Program-made: the position numbers and the translations under genes | Source of the DNA: Bacteroidota bacterium | Lineage (GTDB): Bacteria > Bacteroidota > Bacteroidia > Chitinophagales > LD1 | Direction: 5' to 3' | DNA length: 64,000 bases | NCBI GenBank assembly: GCA_947475165.1 | Contig: CANJLD010000018.1 | Coordinates: forward strand, 18,608 to 82,607 | The notes under the pieces: model-generated | The model's database searches: none | The model's input: only the letters and a program-made list of their open reading frames with translations | Told to the model about the DNA's origin: nothing | Part shown: piece after piece, positions 53,432 through 61,418 of the stretch | Layout of the letters: each line of letters opens with the position of its first letter | Position numbering within the stretch: the stretch's first letter is position 1

Positions 53432-53680
53432 TTATGGTATAGGTTGCCCTGTAATCAAATTTTTAATCGCCCAAAAAATAGCTACAAGCATTAAGAGCCC
53501 TACTAAAATAATCATGGTTATACCAAACGTCTGGAAAAACAAAATCTGACCTGCAAAAGTATAGCTCCCGTCACACTCCTCTTCCAAAAATTCCTTTACT
53601 TTTTCTTTGTCTCTAAATCTTATCCAAACATAAAGCCATCCGATAAGTGCTTTGAGTAAATCTGCGAACAGGTATCCCAT
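53432..53680 (-). CDS. Small membrane protein of unknown function
   Basis: 82 residues from the ATG at 53680 (MGYLFADLLKALIGW); a longer start adds seven residues. Hydrophobic N-terminal part, a charged loop (RDKEKVKEFLEEECDG) and a C-terminal transmembrane helix (about 55-75). No family. Confidence 0.5.
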   Translation of the reverse strand: MGYLFADLLKALIGWLYVWIRFRDKEKVKEFLEEECDGSYTFAGQILFFQTFGITMIILVGLLMLVAIFWAIKNLITGQPIP

Positions 53681-53787
53681 ATTATGTTCTCTCTCCCCCA
53701 AATCTAATCCAAATCTCCAATTACCACCGGTAGCGTAAAACAGAGTTTAGATTTTAGAAGGGAGATTTGGGATTGGGCATAAGTGGC

Positions 53788-54378
53788 TTAATTTATTTTA
53801 GTGCCTGGGGGAATTTCAAACTCGTATTCTGTAGGTTTATAGTTTTCGTCAATCTGAATTACATATTCACCAGACCAAAAACCATCTGTATTGAGCAATT
53901 CCTTTTTGATACATAGTTTATTCCAAAACCAAAGCTTAATAAATTTTTCAATTACAAACACTTCGCATTTACGGTCAAGCACTGTATCGTAGCCAACAAA
54001 CTTTTTATCATCCTGAAAAAGCAAGTCTGTCATAGCTTTGTCAGGACAAGCTCGTTGAAAGCCGAATTTAGTATCCATATTAATACCGTAACAACCCTCT
54101 GGCGTGTTTAGCATCAGTTGGCTTTGCTTGGGCATCAGTTGTTCGGCAGGTATTTTCATTTTTATTATAAGTGCCGTATCGGCTTCTGAAAAAATTTCCA
54201 TTTTTTCATATTCTCCCCAGTTATTAAAGGTGAGTATTTTTGTTCCTTTCTGAGGCCCTTCAAAAAACTGAAAGGTAAGTCTGCCAGACTTAATTCCATA
54301 AGGTCTATTAAGACTATCTGTTTGCGCAACAATTAGATTGTAACTACCTATAAATAGTAGAAGGATTATGTGTCTCAT
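53788..54378 (-). CDS. Secreted hypothetical protein
   Basis: 196 residues from the ATG at 54378 (MRHIILLLFIGSYNLIVAQ), giving a signal peptide. Beta-rich body with FQFFEGPQKGTKILTF and an end with IQIDENYKPTEYEFEIPPGT. No family recognised. Confidence 0.65.
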   Translation of the reverse strand: MRHIILLLFIGSYNLIVAQTDSLNRPYGIKSGRLTFQFFEGPQKGTKILTFNNWGEYEKMEIFSEADTALIIKMKIPAEQLMPKQSQLMLNTPEGCYGINMDTKFGFQRACPDKAMTDLLFQDDKKFVGYDTVLDRKCEVFVIEKFIKLWFWNKLCIKKELLNTDGFWSGEYVIQIDENYKPTEYEFEIPPGTKIN

Positions 54379-54415
54379 AGTATTCTCTCCCCCAAATCTA
54401 ACCCAAAACCCCAGC

Positions 54416-54506
54416 AACCCAACCCCCTGCCCCCCGAAACGGGGGAACCGCTGCGCACAGGCCTTTGCGTGGTGGTTCTCCCTTTAGGGAGTTAGAGGGT
54501 TGCGGA
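54416..54506. repeat. Imperfect CCCCCT...AGGG palindromic repeat
   Basis: Arms built of accccctgccccccg and gttagagggtt-like sequence around a GC-rich loop, with cgggggaacc and ggttctccctttaggg inside. Same class as the repeats at 24452 and 58437. Confidence 0.65.
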
Positions 54507-54520
54507 GGCTTAGTATAAAA

Positions 54521-54554
54521 TACAAAAGCCCCTGCTAACGCAAGGGCTTCTGTA
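54521..54554 (-). terminator. Terminator of FN3-containing gene
   Basis: tacaaaagccc pairs with gggcttctgta (10 of 11). On the minus strand it lies 22 bp after the stop and is followed by TTTT. Confidence 0.75.
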
Positions 54555-54575
54555 TTTCTATAATCTTCCAGTCTC

Positions 54576-55280
54576 CTAACAAACCACCATAGTAGGCTCG
54601 CTGAGCGGGCTTACACCCGCAGCGTTTACCACCCAGTAATAAAAGTAATAAGTGCTGCCGCGCGTAAGGCCGGTAAAGTGTTTTACCCGCTGCGTAGTAA
54701 GGTCAATGCGTATGCTGTCGTATTGCGGGTCGGGGTCGGGGGTGGGCGGCACAGGGTCGCTGCCCTTTATAAAAACTATTTTACCATCGGGCGTAATGGT
54801 AAGCCATGGGGGCAGTGGTGCGCCTTCGGTTACAATACAGCCAAAGATAGCTTTAGGCACCGATGAGCAACTGCTAATCAATTCTTCCCACTGCCCGTGT
54901 TTAACGGTTACCGTTACCGCATCGGGCTTGGTGGCGGGTGTGTGGCTGGCGTCATGCGGCAGCAGTCCGCACTCTTCAATATCCGATGCATCCATCAACT
55001 CGTTGCGGTAAATCCATTTCTGGATAAACGGGCGCAGCTTTTTTTCGTAATTATTGCGCGCCAGCGTTTTCGCAGTTTTTTGCGCAACAGTGCTGTTCAG
55101 CTTGTCCTTAGCAATAAGCCAGGCGGCATCCCAAATGGTTTGCTTGTCGGTTAGCTTGGTAATTTCGCCCGCGGGTATGCCCCATGCCACCGCGTTAAGC
55201 GCTACTGCGGCTACTAAAATTGCCTGCAGGGTGTCGAAATCAGCATCGCTGCTTGGAATAATGTCGTCTTTTGTTGCCAT
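54576..55280 (-). CDS. Hypothetical protein with C-terminal fibronectin type III-like domain
   Basis: 234 residues. A long helical N-terminal part (about 1-105), a Pro-rich linker (DPVPPTPDPDPQ, about 178-189) and a C-terminal FN3-like end: TGLTRGSTYYFYYWVVNAAG VSPLSEP (about 205-231). No signal peptide. Common architecture in Bacteroidota proteins of unknown role. 17 bp downstream of the repeat-encoded gene. Confidence 0.65.
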   Translation of the reverse strand: MATKDDIIPSSDADFDTLQAILVAAVALNAVAWGIPAGEITKLTDKQTIWDAAWLIAKDKLNSTVAQKTAKTLARNNYEKKLRPFIQKWIYRNELMDASDIEECGLLPHDASHTPATKPDAVTVTVKHGQWEELISSCSSVPKAIFGCIVTEGAPLPPWLTITPDGKIVFIKGSDPVPPTPDPDPQYDSIRIDLTTQRVKHFTGLTRGSTYYFYYWVVNAAGVSPLSEPTMVVC

Positions 55281-55297
55281 TGTGTTTTGTTTTTATG

Positions 55298-55594
55298 TTA
55301 TGAAATAGAAAACGTATCCGATTTTACTGCTGGCGTATCCGATAGCCGCTCTGCCGTGTCCGGTATTGCCTTTGGCGAACCCGATGGGTGCTCTGGCGTA
55401 TCCGATATTGCCGTTGGCGTATCCGGTGGCAGCTCCAGCGCATCCGATATTACTGCTAGCGTATCCGATGGTTGCTCCAGCGCATCCGATATTGCGGCTG
55501 GCGAACCCGTTGGCGGCTCCAGCGCACCCGCCAGCGCGGTAAACGCTCCCGCTGCTGCTGTTACTGTTCCCGTTATTGGTTGTGCTGTGTTCAT
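55298..55594 (-). CDS. Tandem-repeat protein (14-residue units)
   Basis: 98 residues. After an Ala/Thr-rich start come five 14-residue units of the type ALEPPTGSPAAISD, ALEQPSDTLAVISD, ALELPPDTPTAISD, TPEHPSGSPKAIPD and TAERLSDTPAVKSD. Same strand as and just upstream of the FN3 gene, which favours this strand; the opposite strand is also open for 136 codons. Possibly a stalk or a variable low-complexity protein. Confidence 0.45.
   Translation of the reverse strand: MNTAQPITGTVTAAAGAFTALAGALEPPTGSPAAISDALEQPSDTLAVISDALELPPDTPTAISDTPEHPSGSPKAIPDTAERLSDTPAVKSDTFSIS
55314..55523. repeat. 42-bp minisatellite, five units
   Basis: Units begin at 55314, 55356, 55398, 55440 and 55482 and are exactly 42 bp each with no spacers. 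Each unit is itself two 21-bp halves starting gtatccg- or gcatccg-like. Unit length is a multiple of three, so copy change keeps frame. Confidence 0.93.
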
Positions 55595-55687
55595 TATCGT
55601 GTTTCGCGAAACGAAAATAAGGGCAGGTGAACTACCTTGTGTTCATTTAAAACAGAACCCTTATTTTAGGCTTGCTCAACCCACCGT

Positions 55688-56029
55688 GTGCTGCTAAAGT
55701 CTATAGCATATAAGAATGGCGAAGCGCTGCTGGTTAAATATTTCCGCCTGCTTCGCAACCTCAGTCAGGATGAACTGGCTGAGGCATGTAATTGGAAGAG
55801 TAAAACATTTGTGAGCGATATAGAAAACGGAAAAAACATTAGTCGCGACACGCGTCTGCTTTTAGCCACCGCCCTGCAAGTTGAACCCTGGGAGTTTTGC
55901 AAATTCGATGACCTTGATAAACTGCGCGACACCGTTGAAAAAATGGATGCAGCGTTCAAGAAAAAAAGAGCCGAAGCAAAAAGGCAGAGAAGGAAGAAGA
56001 AAGTTTTTAGAAAAAGAAAGGTTGGTTAG
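55688..56029 (+). CDS. XRE-family helix-turn-helix regulator
   Basis: 113 residues from a GTG at 55688; no internal ATG precedes the domain. The HTH reads FRLLRNLSQDELAEACNWKS KTFVSDIENGKNIS (about 19-52), followed by LLLATALQVEPWEF. The tail is extremely basic (KKKRAEAKRQRRKKKVFRKR). A transcription factor, perhaps of the neighbouring repeat/FN3 genes, which diverge from it. Confidence 0.8.
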   Translation: MLLKSIAYKNGEALLVKYFRLLRNLSQDELAEACNWKSKTFVSDIENGKNISRDTRLLLATALQVEPWEFCKFDDLDKLRDTVEKMDAAFKKKRAEAKRQRRKKKVFRKRKVG

Positions 56030-56037
56030 ATTTGAAA

Positions 56038-56307
56038 ATGACTTTACCACCTGACGACTGGCGATTATTTAAGCAGGAAAATTATCTACTTGGTAAAACG
56101 CTCTATTTTAAAAAGTATTCAGACAGACAATTAACTGCGAACCGAGACCACGACCATTGCAGTTTTTGTACAGAAAAGTTTTCAGATGTTATTCCTAATG
56201 CACTAACTCAAGGTTATACAACAGAAGACGGCTATCATTGGATTTGCGAAAAATGTTTTGCTGACTTTAAAGACAAGTTTAAATGGACTGTTAATCCCGC
56301 ACTGTAA
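56038..56307 (+). CDS. Small zinc-ribbon-like hypothetical protein
   Basis: 89 residues from the ATG at 56038. CSFCTEKFSD and WICEKCFADFKDKF give a CxxC...CxxC pair, and HDHC precedes it. The layout KQENYLLGKTLYFKKYSDRQ matches a widespread short family I cannot name. The stop lies inside the loop of a terminator hairpin. Confidence 0.65.
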   Translation: MTLPPDDWRLFKQENYLLGKTLYFKKYSDRQLTANRDHDHCSFCTEKFSDVIPNALTQGYTTEDGYHWICEKCFADFKDKFKWTVNPAL

Positions 56308-56320
56308 AGCGCGGGATTTT
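56293..56320 (+). terminator. Terminator overlapping the end of a coding region
   Basis: AATCCCGC / GCGGGATT stem with a 10-nt loop containing the taa stop of the upstream gene, followed by TT and a T-rich run. Confidence 0.85.
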
Positions 56321-56336
56321 TATTTAGGTTTGGGAT

Positions 56337-56708
56337 ATGTTCGGTTGGTTTAAAAAAAAAGAGATTGAAGTAACAAACAAGGATGAGTTTATTCTGACAA
56401 TGACTCGCATTGTTGAACTATTGCATGCTAACAAACATGCACCTCAAGCATTTGCAGTACAGGAACCGTTACAATATTTAATCGCTAATGACAAAAATAA
56501 TTTTCTGAAATCTTTAAACACAGTTGACATTTGGGGCGGTTCCGGTGCTGCTTGGGAAGTTGGAGTGTTTAGAACAAAAAAAGATGAACGGGAATTTATG
56601 GAATGCTTTATAAGATTGGTAGAATTAATGAAGGAGATAGGGGTAAGTCACTACGCAGCTAAAAGAGTGGCAATTCTCTTTAGAGAAGATTTACTCAAAA
56701 CTGAGTAG
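56337..56708 (+). CDS. Hypothetical cytoplasmic protein (123 aa)
   Basis: Starts MFGWFKKKEIEVTNKDEF. Helical, no signal peptide; contains VDIWGGSGAAWEVGVFRTKK DEREF. No family known to me; proteins of this look are sometimes immunity-like, but nothing here proves it. Confidence 0.55.
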   Translation: MFGWFKKKEIEVTNKDEFILTMTRIVELLHANKHAPQAFAVQEPLQYLIANDKNNFLKSLNTVDIWGGSGAAWEVGVFRTKKDEREFMECFIRLVELMKEIGVSHYAAKRVAILFREDLLKTE

Positions 56709-56742
56709 CCAATCTCACTTCTAAAATCTAAAATCTAAAATC

Positions 56743-58314
56743 CTAAAACGGAGCCGTATCATCAAAATCTTCCGGCTTGTGTTTCTTCTCGAAAGAAGTA
56801 TCGTCACTGCCTTCATCATCGTTCATGCGGCTGCCCAGCTTCTTGTATTTGGTTTTGTTATTGCCTTCGCCCATAGTCATGTATTGGTCGCTGGCACCAA
56901 TCTCATCCAGGTTTTCAAACTTCGCAAACTTATTAATAAAGCGCGTGCGCACACTGCCCACCGGTCCGTTACGGTGCTTGGCAATAATTACTTCGGCAAT
57001 ATCTTTCACCGGGTTACCTTCGGCATCCTGCTCTAAACCGTAATACTCACCACGGTAAAGGAAAATAACAATATCGGCATCCTGCTCAATAGCACCCGAC
57101 TCGCGCAAATCCGAAAGAATAGGTTTCTTATCACCGCCCCGGGTTTCCACTGCCCGCGAAAGCTGCGACAGCGCAATAACCGGTATGCCCAACTCCTTGG
57201 CAAGCCCCTTAAGCGAGCGCGAAATCTGACTGATTTCCTGCTCGCGGTTACCGCCACCTTTGCCATCTACCGTTCCGCTCATCAATTGCAGGTAGTCAAT
57301 AATTATCATCTGAATATCGTGCTGCTGCTTCAACCTGCGGCATTTGCTGCGTAACTCAAACACGTTAATGGCAGGCGTATCATCAATAAACAACTGCGCG
57401 TTTTTCAGGTTATCTATTTTAGAAGTAAGAATGCGGTATTCGTATTCTTCCAAATTTCCCTTGCGTATTTTATCCGAAGGAATTTGTGTTTCCATCGAAA
57501 TCATACGCTGCACCAACTGCACGCTACTCATTTCAAGCGAAAAAATAGCGATAGGTTTTTTGTGGTCGATAGCCGCGTTACGCGCCAGTGCCAAAGTAAA
57601 AGCCGTTTTACCCATTGCAGGGCGGGCCGCCACAATAATCAAATCTGACTTCTGCCATCCACCGGTCATTTTATCTAAGTCGAAGAAACCCGAAGGCACC
57701 CCGTTCAGGTGGTCTTCGGTATTGTTCATACGCACATCAATTTCTTTCAACTCCTCCATCAGCAAATCTGCCATAGATTCTGAGTTGCGCTTCAAATTGT
57801 TTTCGGCAATGCTGAAAAGGTTTTTCTCTGCCCGGTCTAACAGTTCGAAAACATCCGTAGTATCTTCATAAGCATCTTTAATAACCTCGGTAGAAGTAGA
57901 AATAAGCTGCCGCTGAATATATTTTTCGGCAATCAACCGCGCGTGATATTCCACGTTGGCAGCCGAGCCTATTTTGTTGGTAAGCTGAGCCACATAAAAA
58001 GGACCACCGGCAGCTTCTAATTCTCCGTTCTTCTTCAACTGCTCGGTAACGGTAAGCAAATCGATAGGTGCCTGATTCTGATAAAGCAAGCGGATAGCCC
58101 TCCAAATACGCTGATGAGCATCTACATAAAACGAATCGTCTTTCAGAATATCGCTGATGTCATTGATGGCATTCTGCTCAATCATTACCGCGCCAAGCAC
58201 CGCTTCCTCCAGTTCTTTTACCTGTGGTGGCAGCTTGCCATAATCAAGCATATTCGAATCTGCGGTTGATTTTCGTGCGAAGGTCTTTTTTGCTATTTCT
58301 ATCTGGTCAGCCAT
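56743..58314 (-). CDS. dnaB: Replicative DNA helicase DnaB
   Basis: 523 residues. N-terminal domain (LPPQVKELEEAVLGAVMIEQ) , linker, and RecA motor with ARPAMGKTAF (about 228-237), IDYLQLMSG and SQLSRAVETRGGDKKPILSD. No intein. Acidic C-terminal tail. It sits among ordinary genes and is the likely resident copy; the paralogue at 8040-9491 shares the same C-terminal block. Confidence 0.97.
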   Translation of the reverse strand: MADQIEIAKKTFARKSTADSNMLDYGKLPPQVKELEEAVLGAVMIEQNAINDISDILKDDSFYVDAHQRIWRAIRLLYQNQAPIDLLTVTEQLKKNGELEAAGGPFYVAQLTNKIGSAANVEYHARLIAEKYIQRQLISTSTEVIKDAYEDTTDVFELLDRAEKNLFSIAENNLKRNSESMADLLMEELKEIDVRMNNTEDHLNGVPSGFFDLDKMTGGWQKSDLIIVAARPAMGKTAFTLALARNAAIDHKKPIAIFSLEMSSVQLVQRMISMETQIPSDKIRKGNLEEYEYRILTSKIDNLKNAQLFIDDTPAINVFELRSKCRRLKQQHDIQMIIIDYLQLMSGTVDGKGGGNREQEISQISRSLKGLAKELGIPVIALSQLSRAVETRGGDKKPILSDLRESGAIEQDADIVIFLYRGEYYGLEQDAEGNPVKDIAEVIIAKHRNGPVGSVRTRFINKFAKFENLDEIGASDQYMTMGEGNNKTKYKKLGSRMNDDEGSDDTSFEKKHKPEDFDDTAPF

Positions 58315-58436
58315 TTCTACTCTTAACTTTTAAATTATTTGGGGTGGCGAAAATGTCTTTTACCAAACTGTTATCGCAATCTTATCTGCACTTTTTTTTC
58401 AAACGTTCCACCAACAGTTCCTCGCCATTTATCAAC

Positions 58437-58568
58437 ACCCCTAAATCCCCTAAAAGGGACTTAATACAAATTTAGCCCGCTCAATCCGAAATTCAATTTC
58501 AAATTGTAAACACAATTTAGAGGAGGTGGCTGTTTGCCTTTCAAGTCCCCTTTAGGGGATTTAGGGGT
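58437..58568. repeat. MITE-like element with CCCCTAAATCCCCTAAA inverted arms
   Basis: Left arm 58437-58464 and right arm 58542-58568 are inverted repeats of about 27 bp with one or two mismatches, around a 77-bp centre. The right arm ends at the stop codon of the acyl-CoA dehydrogenase gene. Confidence 0.8.
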
Positions 58569-59747
58569 TTACTTAAAAGCATCCAATCCCGTAATATCCA
58601 TTCCCGTTATAAGAAGGTGAATATCGTGAGTGCCTTCGTAGGTAATTACTGTTTCAAGGTTCATAAGGTGGCGCATAACCGGAAACTCACCGGTAATACC
58701 CATACCGCCTAACATCTGGCGGGCATTGCGGGCAACGTCCAATGCAATTTCGCAACTGTTGCGTTTTGCCATACTTATTTGTGCGGCTGTTGCTTTGCCT
58801 TCGTTTTTCAAAACACCCAAACGCCAAACCAACAGTTGTGCCTTGGTAATTTCGGTAATCATTTCGGCTAATTTCTTTTGCTGTAACTGAAACTGTCCGA
58901 TAGGCTTACCGAACTGAACTCTTTCCTTGGCATAACGAAGTGCAGTATCATAACAATCAAGTGCAGAACCAATAGCACCCCAGGCAATACCGTAACGTGC
59001 GGTTGATAAGCAGCCCAGCGGCCCTTTAATTCCTGAAACATTTGGCAACAAATTCTCCTTCGGCACTTTCACATTATTGAACACAAGCTCACCGGTAATA
59101 GAGGCACGTAAACTCCATTTGCCGTGCGTAGTAGGAGTGGAGAAGCCTTCCATACCGCGCTCCACAATCAAGCCCTGAATTTTTCCTGCTTCGTTCTTCG
59201 CCCATACTACTGCTATATCTGCCAGCGGTGCGTTGCTAATCCACATCTTGGCACCGTTCAAAAGATAATGGTCACCCATGTCTTTAAAGTTAGTTTCCAT
59301 ACCGGCAGGATTCGAACCGTGGTTAGGCTCCGTCAAACCAAAGCAGCCGAACAACTCACCGGTGCCCAGTTTAGGCAAATACTTTTTACGCTGCTCCTCG
59401 CTGCCGTATTTGTAAATAGGATACATGACCAACGAACCCTGCACCGAAGCAGTAGAACGGATGCCAGCATCGCCTCTTTCTAGTTCCTGCATAATAATGC
59501 CGTAAGAAATTTCATCGAGACCACCACCGCCATATTCAGCAGGCAAACTTGGACCGAAAGCACCAATCTGCCCCAGTTCTTTAATTAAATGTTTTGGAAA
59601 TTCTGCGCGTTGTGCGTAGTCTTCTATAATGGGAGTAACACTTTTCTTTACAAAATTGCGAACCGTTTCGCGGATGAGTTTGTGCTCAGTTGTAAGCAAA
59701 TCATCTATGTTATAGTAATCGTGTCCGTTGTATAAATCGCTGCGCAT
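58569..59747 (-). CDS. Acyl-CoA dehydrogenase (glutaryl-CoA dehydrogenase-like)
   Basis: 392 residues from the ATG at 59747 (MRSDLYNGHDYYNIDDLLTT); an ATG 16 codons upstream adds unconserved residues. CFGLTEPNHGSNP and WISNAPLADI bind FAD, RYGIAWGAIGSALDCYD lines the pocket, and the catalytic base is Glu in TYEGTHDIH (about 373). ERGDAGIRSTASVQGSL and Arg in the pocket fit the glutaryl-CoA dehydrogenase branch (lysine and tryptophan breakdown). Electron-transfer flavoprotein is encoded elsewhere. Confidence 0.93.
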   Translation of the reverse strand: MRSDLYNGHDYYNIDDLLTTEHKLIRETVRNFVKKSVTPIIEDYAQRAEFPKHLIKELGQIGAFGPSLPAEYGGGGLDEISYGIIMQELERGDAGIRSTASVQGSLVMYPIYKYGSEEQRKKYLPKLGTGELFGCFGLTEPNHGSNPAGMETNFKDMGDHYLLNGAKMWISNAPLADIAVVWAKNEAGKIQGLIVERGMEGFSTPTTHGKWSLRASITGELVFNNVKVPKENLLPNVSGIKGPLGCLSTARYGIAWGAIGSALDCYDTALRYAKERVQFGKPIGQFQLQQKKLAEMITEITKAQLLVWRLGVLKNEGKATAAQISMAKRNSCEIALDVARNARQMLGGMGITGEFPVMRHLMNLETVITYEGTHDIHLLITGMDITGLDAFK

Positions 59748-59839
59748 GTTTGTTGTTTTTGTATCAGGGCGAAAATAAAAACAAATGAATGCCATGGAAA
59801 CTCCACTTCAAAATGTATTACTTCGCGCAAAATATTGTT

Positions 59840-60190
59840 ATGGGTTTAATTGCTGTTGAAGGCTTGCAGTTTTATTCGCACCACGGTTATTATAAGGAAG
59901 AACAGGTGCTGGGCGGAAAATATATTGTAGACATATACATGAAGCTGAACATTGATGAAGCATCTGCTACCGATGATTTAAGCAAGACCATTAACTACGA
60001 AGAAATTTATCAACTCACCAAAGCCGAAATGGAAGTTCACGCCAAGTTGATTGAACATGTTTGCAAACGAATACTCGATAAAATAAAATTAAAATATCCG
60101 AACCTTGAACACGTTAGGGTAAGGGTAAGCAAACACAACCCGCCATTAAAAGGAAGTGTAGAGCGTGTGTATGTTGAACTGGAACAGTAA
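59840..60190 (+). CDS. folB: Dihydroneopterin aldolase
   Basis: 116 residues from the ATG at 59840. GLQFYSHHGYYKEEQVLGGKY is the FolB start, with catalytic Lys in VSKHNPPLKG (about 100) and ERVYVELE at the end. Folate biosynthesis; folP is 39 kb away in the window. Confidence 0.94.
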   Translation: MGLIAVEGLQFYSHHGYYKEEQVLGGKYIVDIYMKLNIDEASATDDLSKTINYEEIYQLTKAEMEVHAKLIEHVCKRILDKIKLKYPNLEHVRVRVSKHNPPLKGSVERVYVELEQ

Positions 60191-60246
60191 TCCGGTTTTG
60201 AAAACTTGAAAACTTGAATAGTTTTGCGTTCCCAATTTTTAAAATT

Positions 60247-60320
60247 GGTCGGGTGGCCGAGTGGTTAGGCTCAGCTCTGCAAAAGCTGCTACAGCGGTTC
60301 AAGTCCGCTCCCGACCTCCA
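60247..60320 (+). tRNA. tRNA-Cys (GCA)
   Basis: 74 nt including an encoded CCA. GGTCGGG pairs with CCCGACC, anticodon loop CTGCAAA holds GCA, T-arm GCGGTTCAAGTCCGC. U73 discriminator is as expected for Cys. Confidence 0.96.
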
Positions 60321-60324
60321 ATAT

Positions 60325-60357
60325 AAACCCTTGTTACCAATGAAGTAGCAAGGGTTT
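60325..60357 (+). terminator. Terminator of tRNA-Cys
   Basis: AAACCCTTG / CAAGGGTTT stem with a 15-nt loop, then TGTTTTTT. Confidence 0.85.
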
Positions 60358-60368
60358 TGTTTTTTACC

Positions 60369-60418
60369 ATACCTAATTCATACCTAATTGTATATTTCTA
60401 TGGAAGATTATACCTAAT
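60369..60418. repeat. Three atacctaat repeats beside tRNA-Cys
   Basis: atacctaatt at 60369-60378 and 60380-60389, and atacctaat at 60410-60418. Direct repeats next to a tRNA 3' end resemble integrase arm-binding sites. Confidence 0.6.
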
Positions 60419-60440
60419 AAGGCAAAATAAGCTAAATGCC

Positions 60441-61037
60441 CTATGTAAACACCACCAGCTTCTTTACCTTTTGCACCGTACCAAGCGATACCTTGCATCT
60501 ACTTGCAGTATCTCTAAGCGACTTTTTCATTCTAAGAAACCTTACCACTTCTTTATAATTGCTCAATACTTGCTCTGGTGTTTCAGTTGTTCCCTTTTCG
60601 CGACCTTTATAAACTCCGCGCTTCTTCGCCTCGGCAATCCCTTCAGCTTGTCTCTCTTTCAATGTAGCTTTTTCCATTTCCGAGATATTGGCCAACACGC
60701 TAACGATTAGTTTAAACGTTGGATTCTCTTTGCCGTTCACCAGCGACTCCAGTCCCAAGTTGTCTACCTTTAATGTTACACCTGCTTTCGTAAGAGAATC
60801 AATGGTCTGTAATACATCGAGTGTTGAGCGTCCCATGCGGTCGATGCTGCTGACGCTTATATAATTTATATTACCAGCTGCGATTTCAGATAGAAGCTCT
60901 TTTGCCTGTGGACGTTCAGCGAATGGAATTGCTCCACTAATTTTATCCAAGAATACTTTCTCTTCCGAGTGCTGTCTTACCAACTGTCTTTCTTCATTTT
61001 GCTTCATTGTTGAAACCCTGATATAGCGTGCTTTCAT
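60441..61037 (-). CDS. Serine recombinase (resolvase/invertase type)
   Basis: 198 residues from the ATG at 61037 (MKARYIRVSTMKQ); an ATG 8 codons upstream is possible. Catalytic Ser9 in YIRVST, then YISVSSIDRMGRSTLDVLQT and the long helix EMEKATLKERQAEGIAEAKK RG, then a C-terminal HTH (LRDTASRCKVSLGTVQKVKK). It would invert or resolve DNA at short sites. It lies 84 bp from the tRNA-Cys terminator and points toward it. Confidence 0.93.
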   Translation of the reverse strand: MKARYIRVSTMKQNEERQLVRQHSEEKVFLDKISGAIPFAERPQAKELLSEIAAGNINYISVSSIDRMGRSTLDVLQTIDSLTKAGVTLKVDNLGLESLVNGKENPTFKLIVSVLANISEMEKATLKERQAEGIAEAKKRGVYKGREKGTTETPEQVLSNYKEVVRFLRMKKSLRDTASRCKVSLGTVQKVKKLVVFT

Positions 61038-61198
61038 ATTTGCTCTGTTTTGTTGGGGCAAATATAAAAAAACCCCTTTAAATGTATTAATATTAGGGTG
61101 GTTATATTTAATACACCTAAAACGCCCCTATTTGGATGATTTGAAGTTATTACGTGTTTGTAGGTATGGCTATAACCTATTCCTGACACAAATGTGTT

Positions 61199-61318
61199 CA
61201 GGGAAGCGGAAGACTTGCAGGTACCAAGAAGGACTATAAGGTCAAAGAGGTAAGCAAGATTGTGGGCATCAACATCAATACCATCACCAAGGTCAGGAAG
61301 CTGGGGTTGGTGGCTTAA
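61199..61318 (+). pseudogene. Fragment of a resolvase C-terminal HTH
   Basis: The frame reads QGSGRLAGTKKDYKVKEVSK then IVGININTITKVRKLGLVA-stop, like the DNA-binding end of a serine recombinase. Upstream the frame is closed by a stop within 30 bp and no start codon exists. It is a remnant, on the opposite strand to the intact recombinase. Confidence 0.7.
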
Positions 61319-61325
61319 TAATGAA

Positions 61326-61353
61326 AAAGCCAGTCCTTTGCAGGACTGGCTTT
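61326..61353. terminator. Hairpin terminator
   Basis: AAAGCCAGTCC / GGACTGGCTTT, 11-bp stem, 6-nt loop. Usable by the minus-strand DUF1566 gene 65 bp away and by plus-strand readthrough. Confidence 0.8.
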
Positions 61354-61418
61354 AAGATTTGCTGATAGTTTATAGTTCGCGGTATGGTTTAAATACAAAT
61401 GGTTAAATAGCTGAATAG

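Noticed and set aside
55314..55523. CRISPR-like array
   Set aside because: Units are contiguous and diverged with no unique spacers, and no cas gene is near.
55287..55697. 136-codon frame opposite the minisatellite protein
   Set aside because: It is open only because the 42-bp repeat has no stops on either strand. The minus strand fits the adjacent FN3 gene better.
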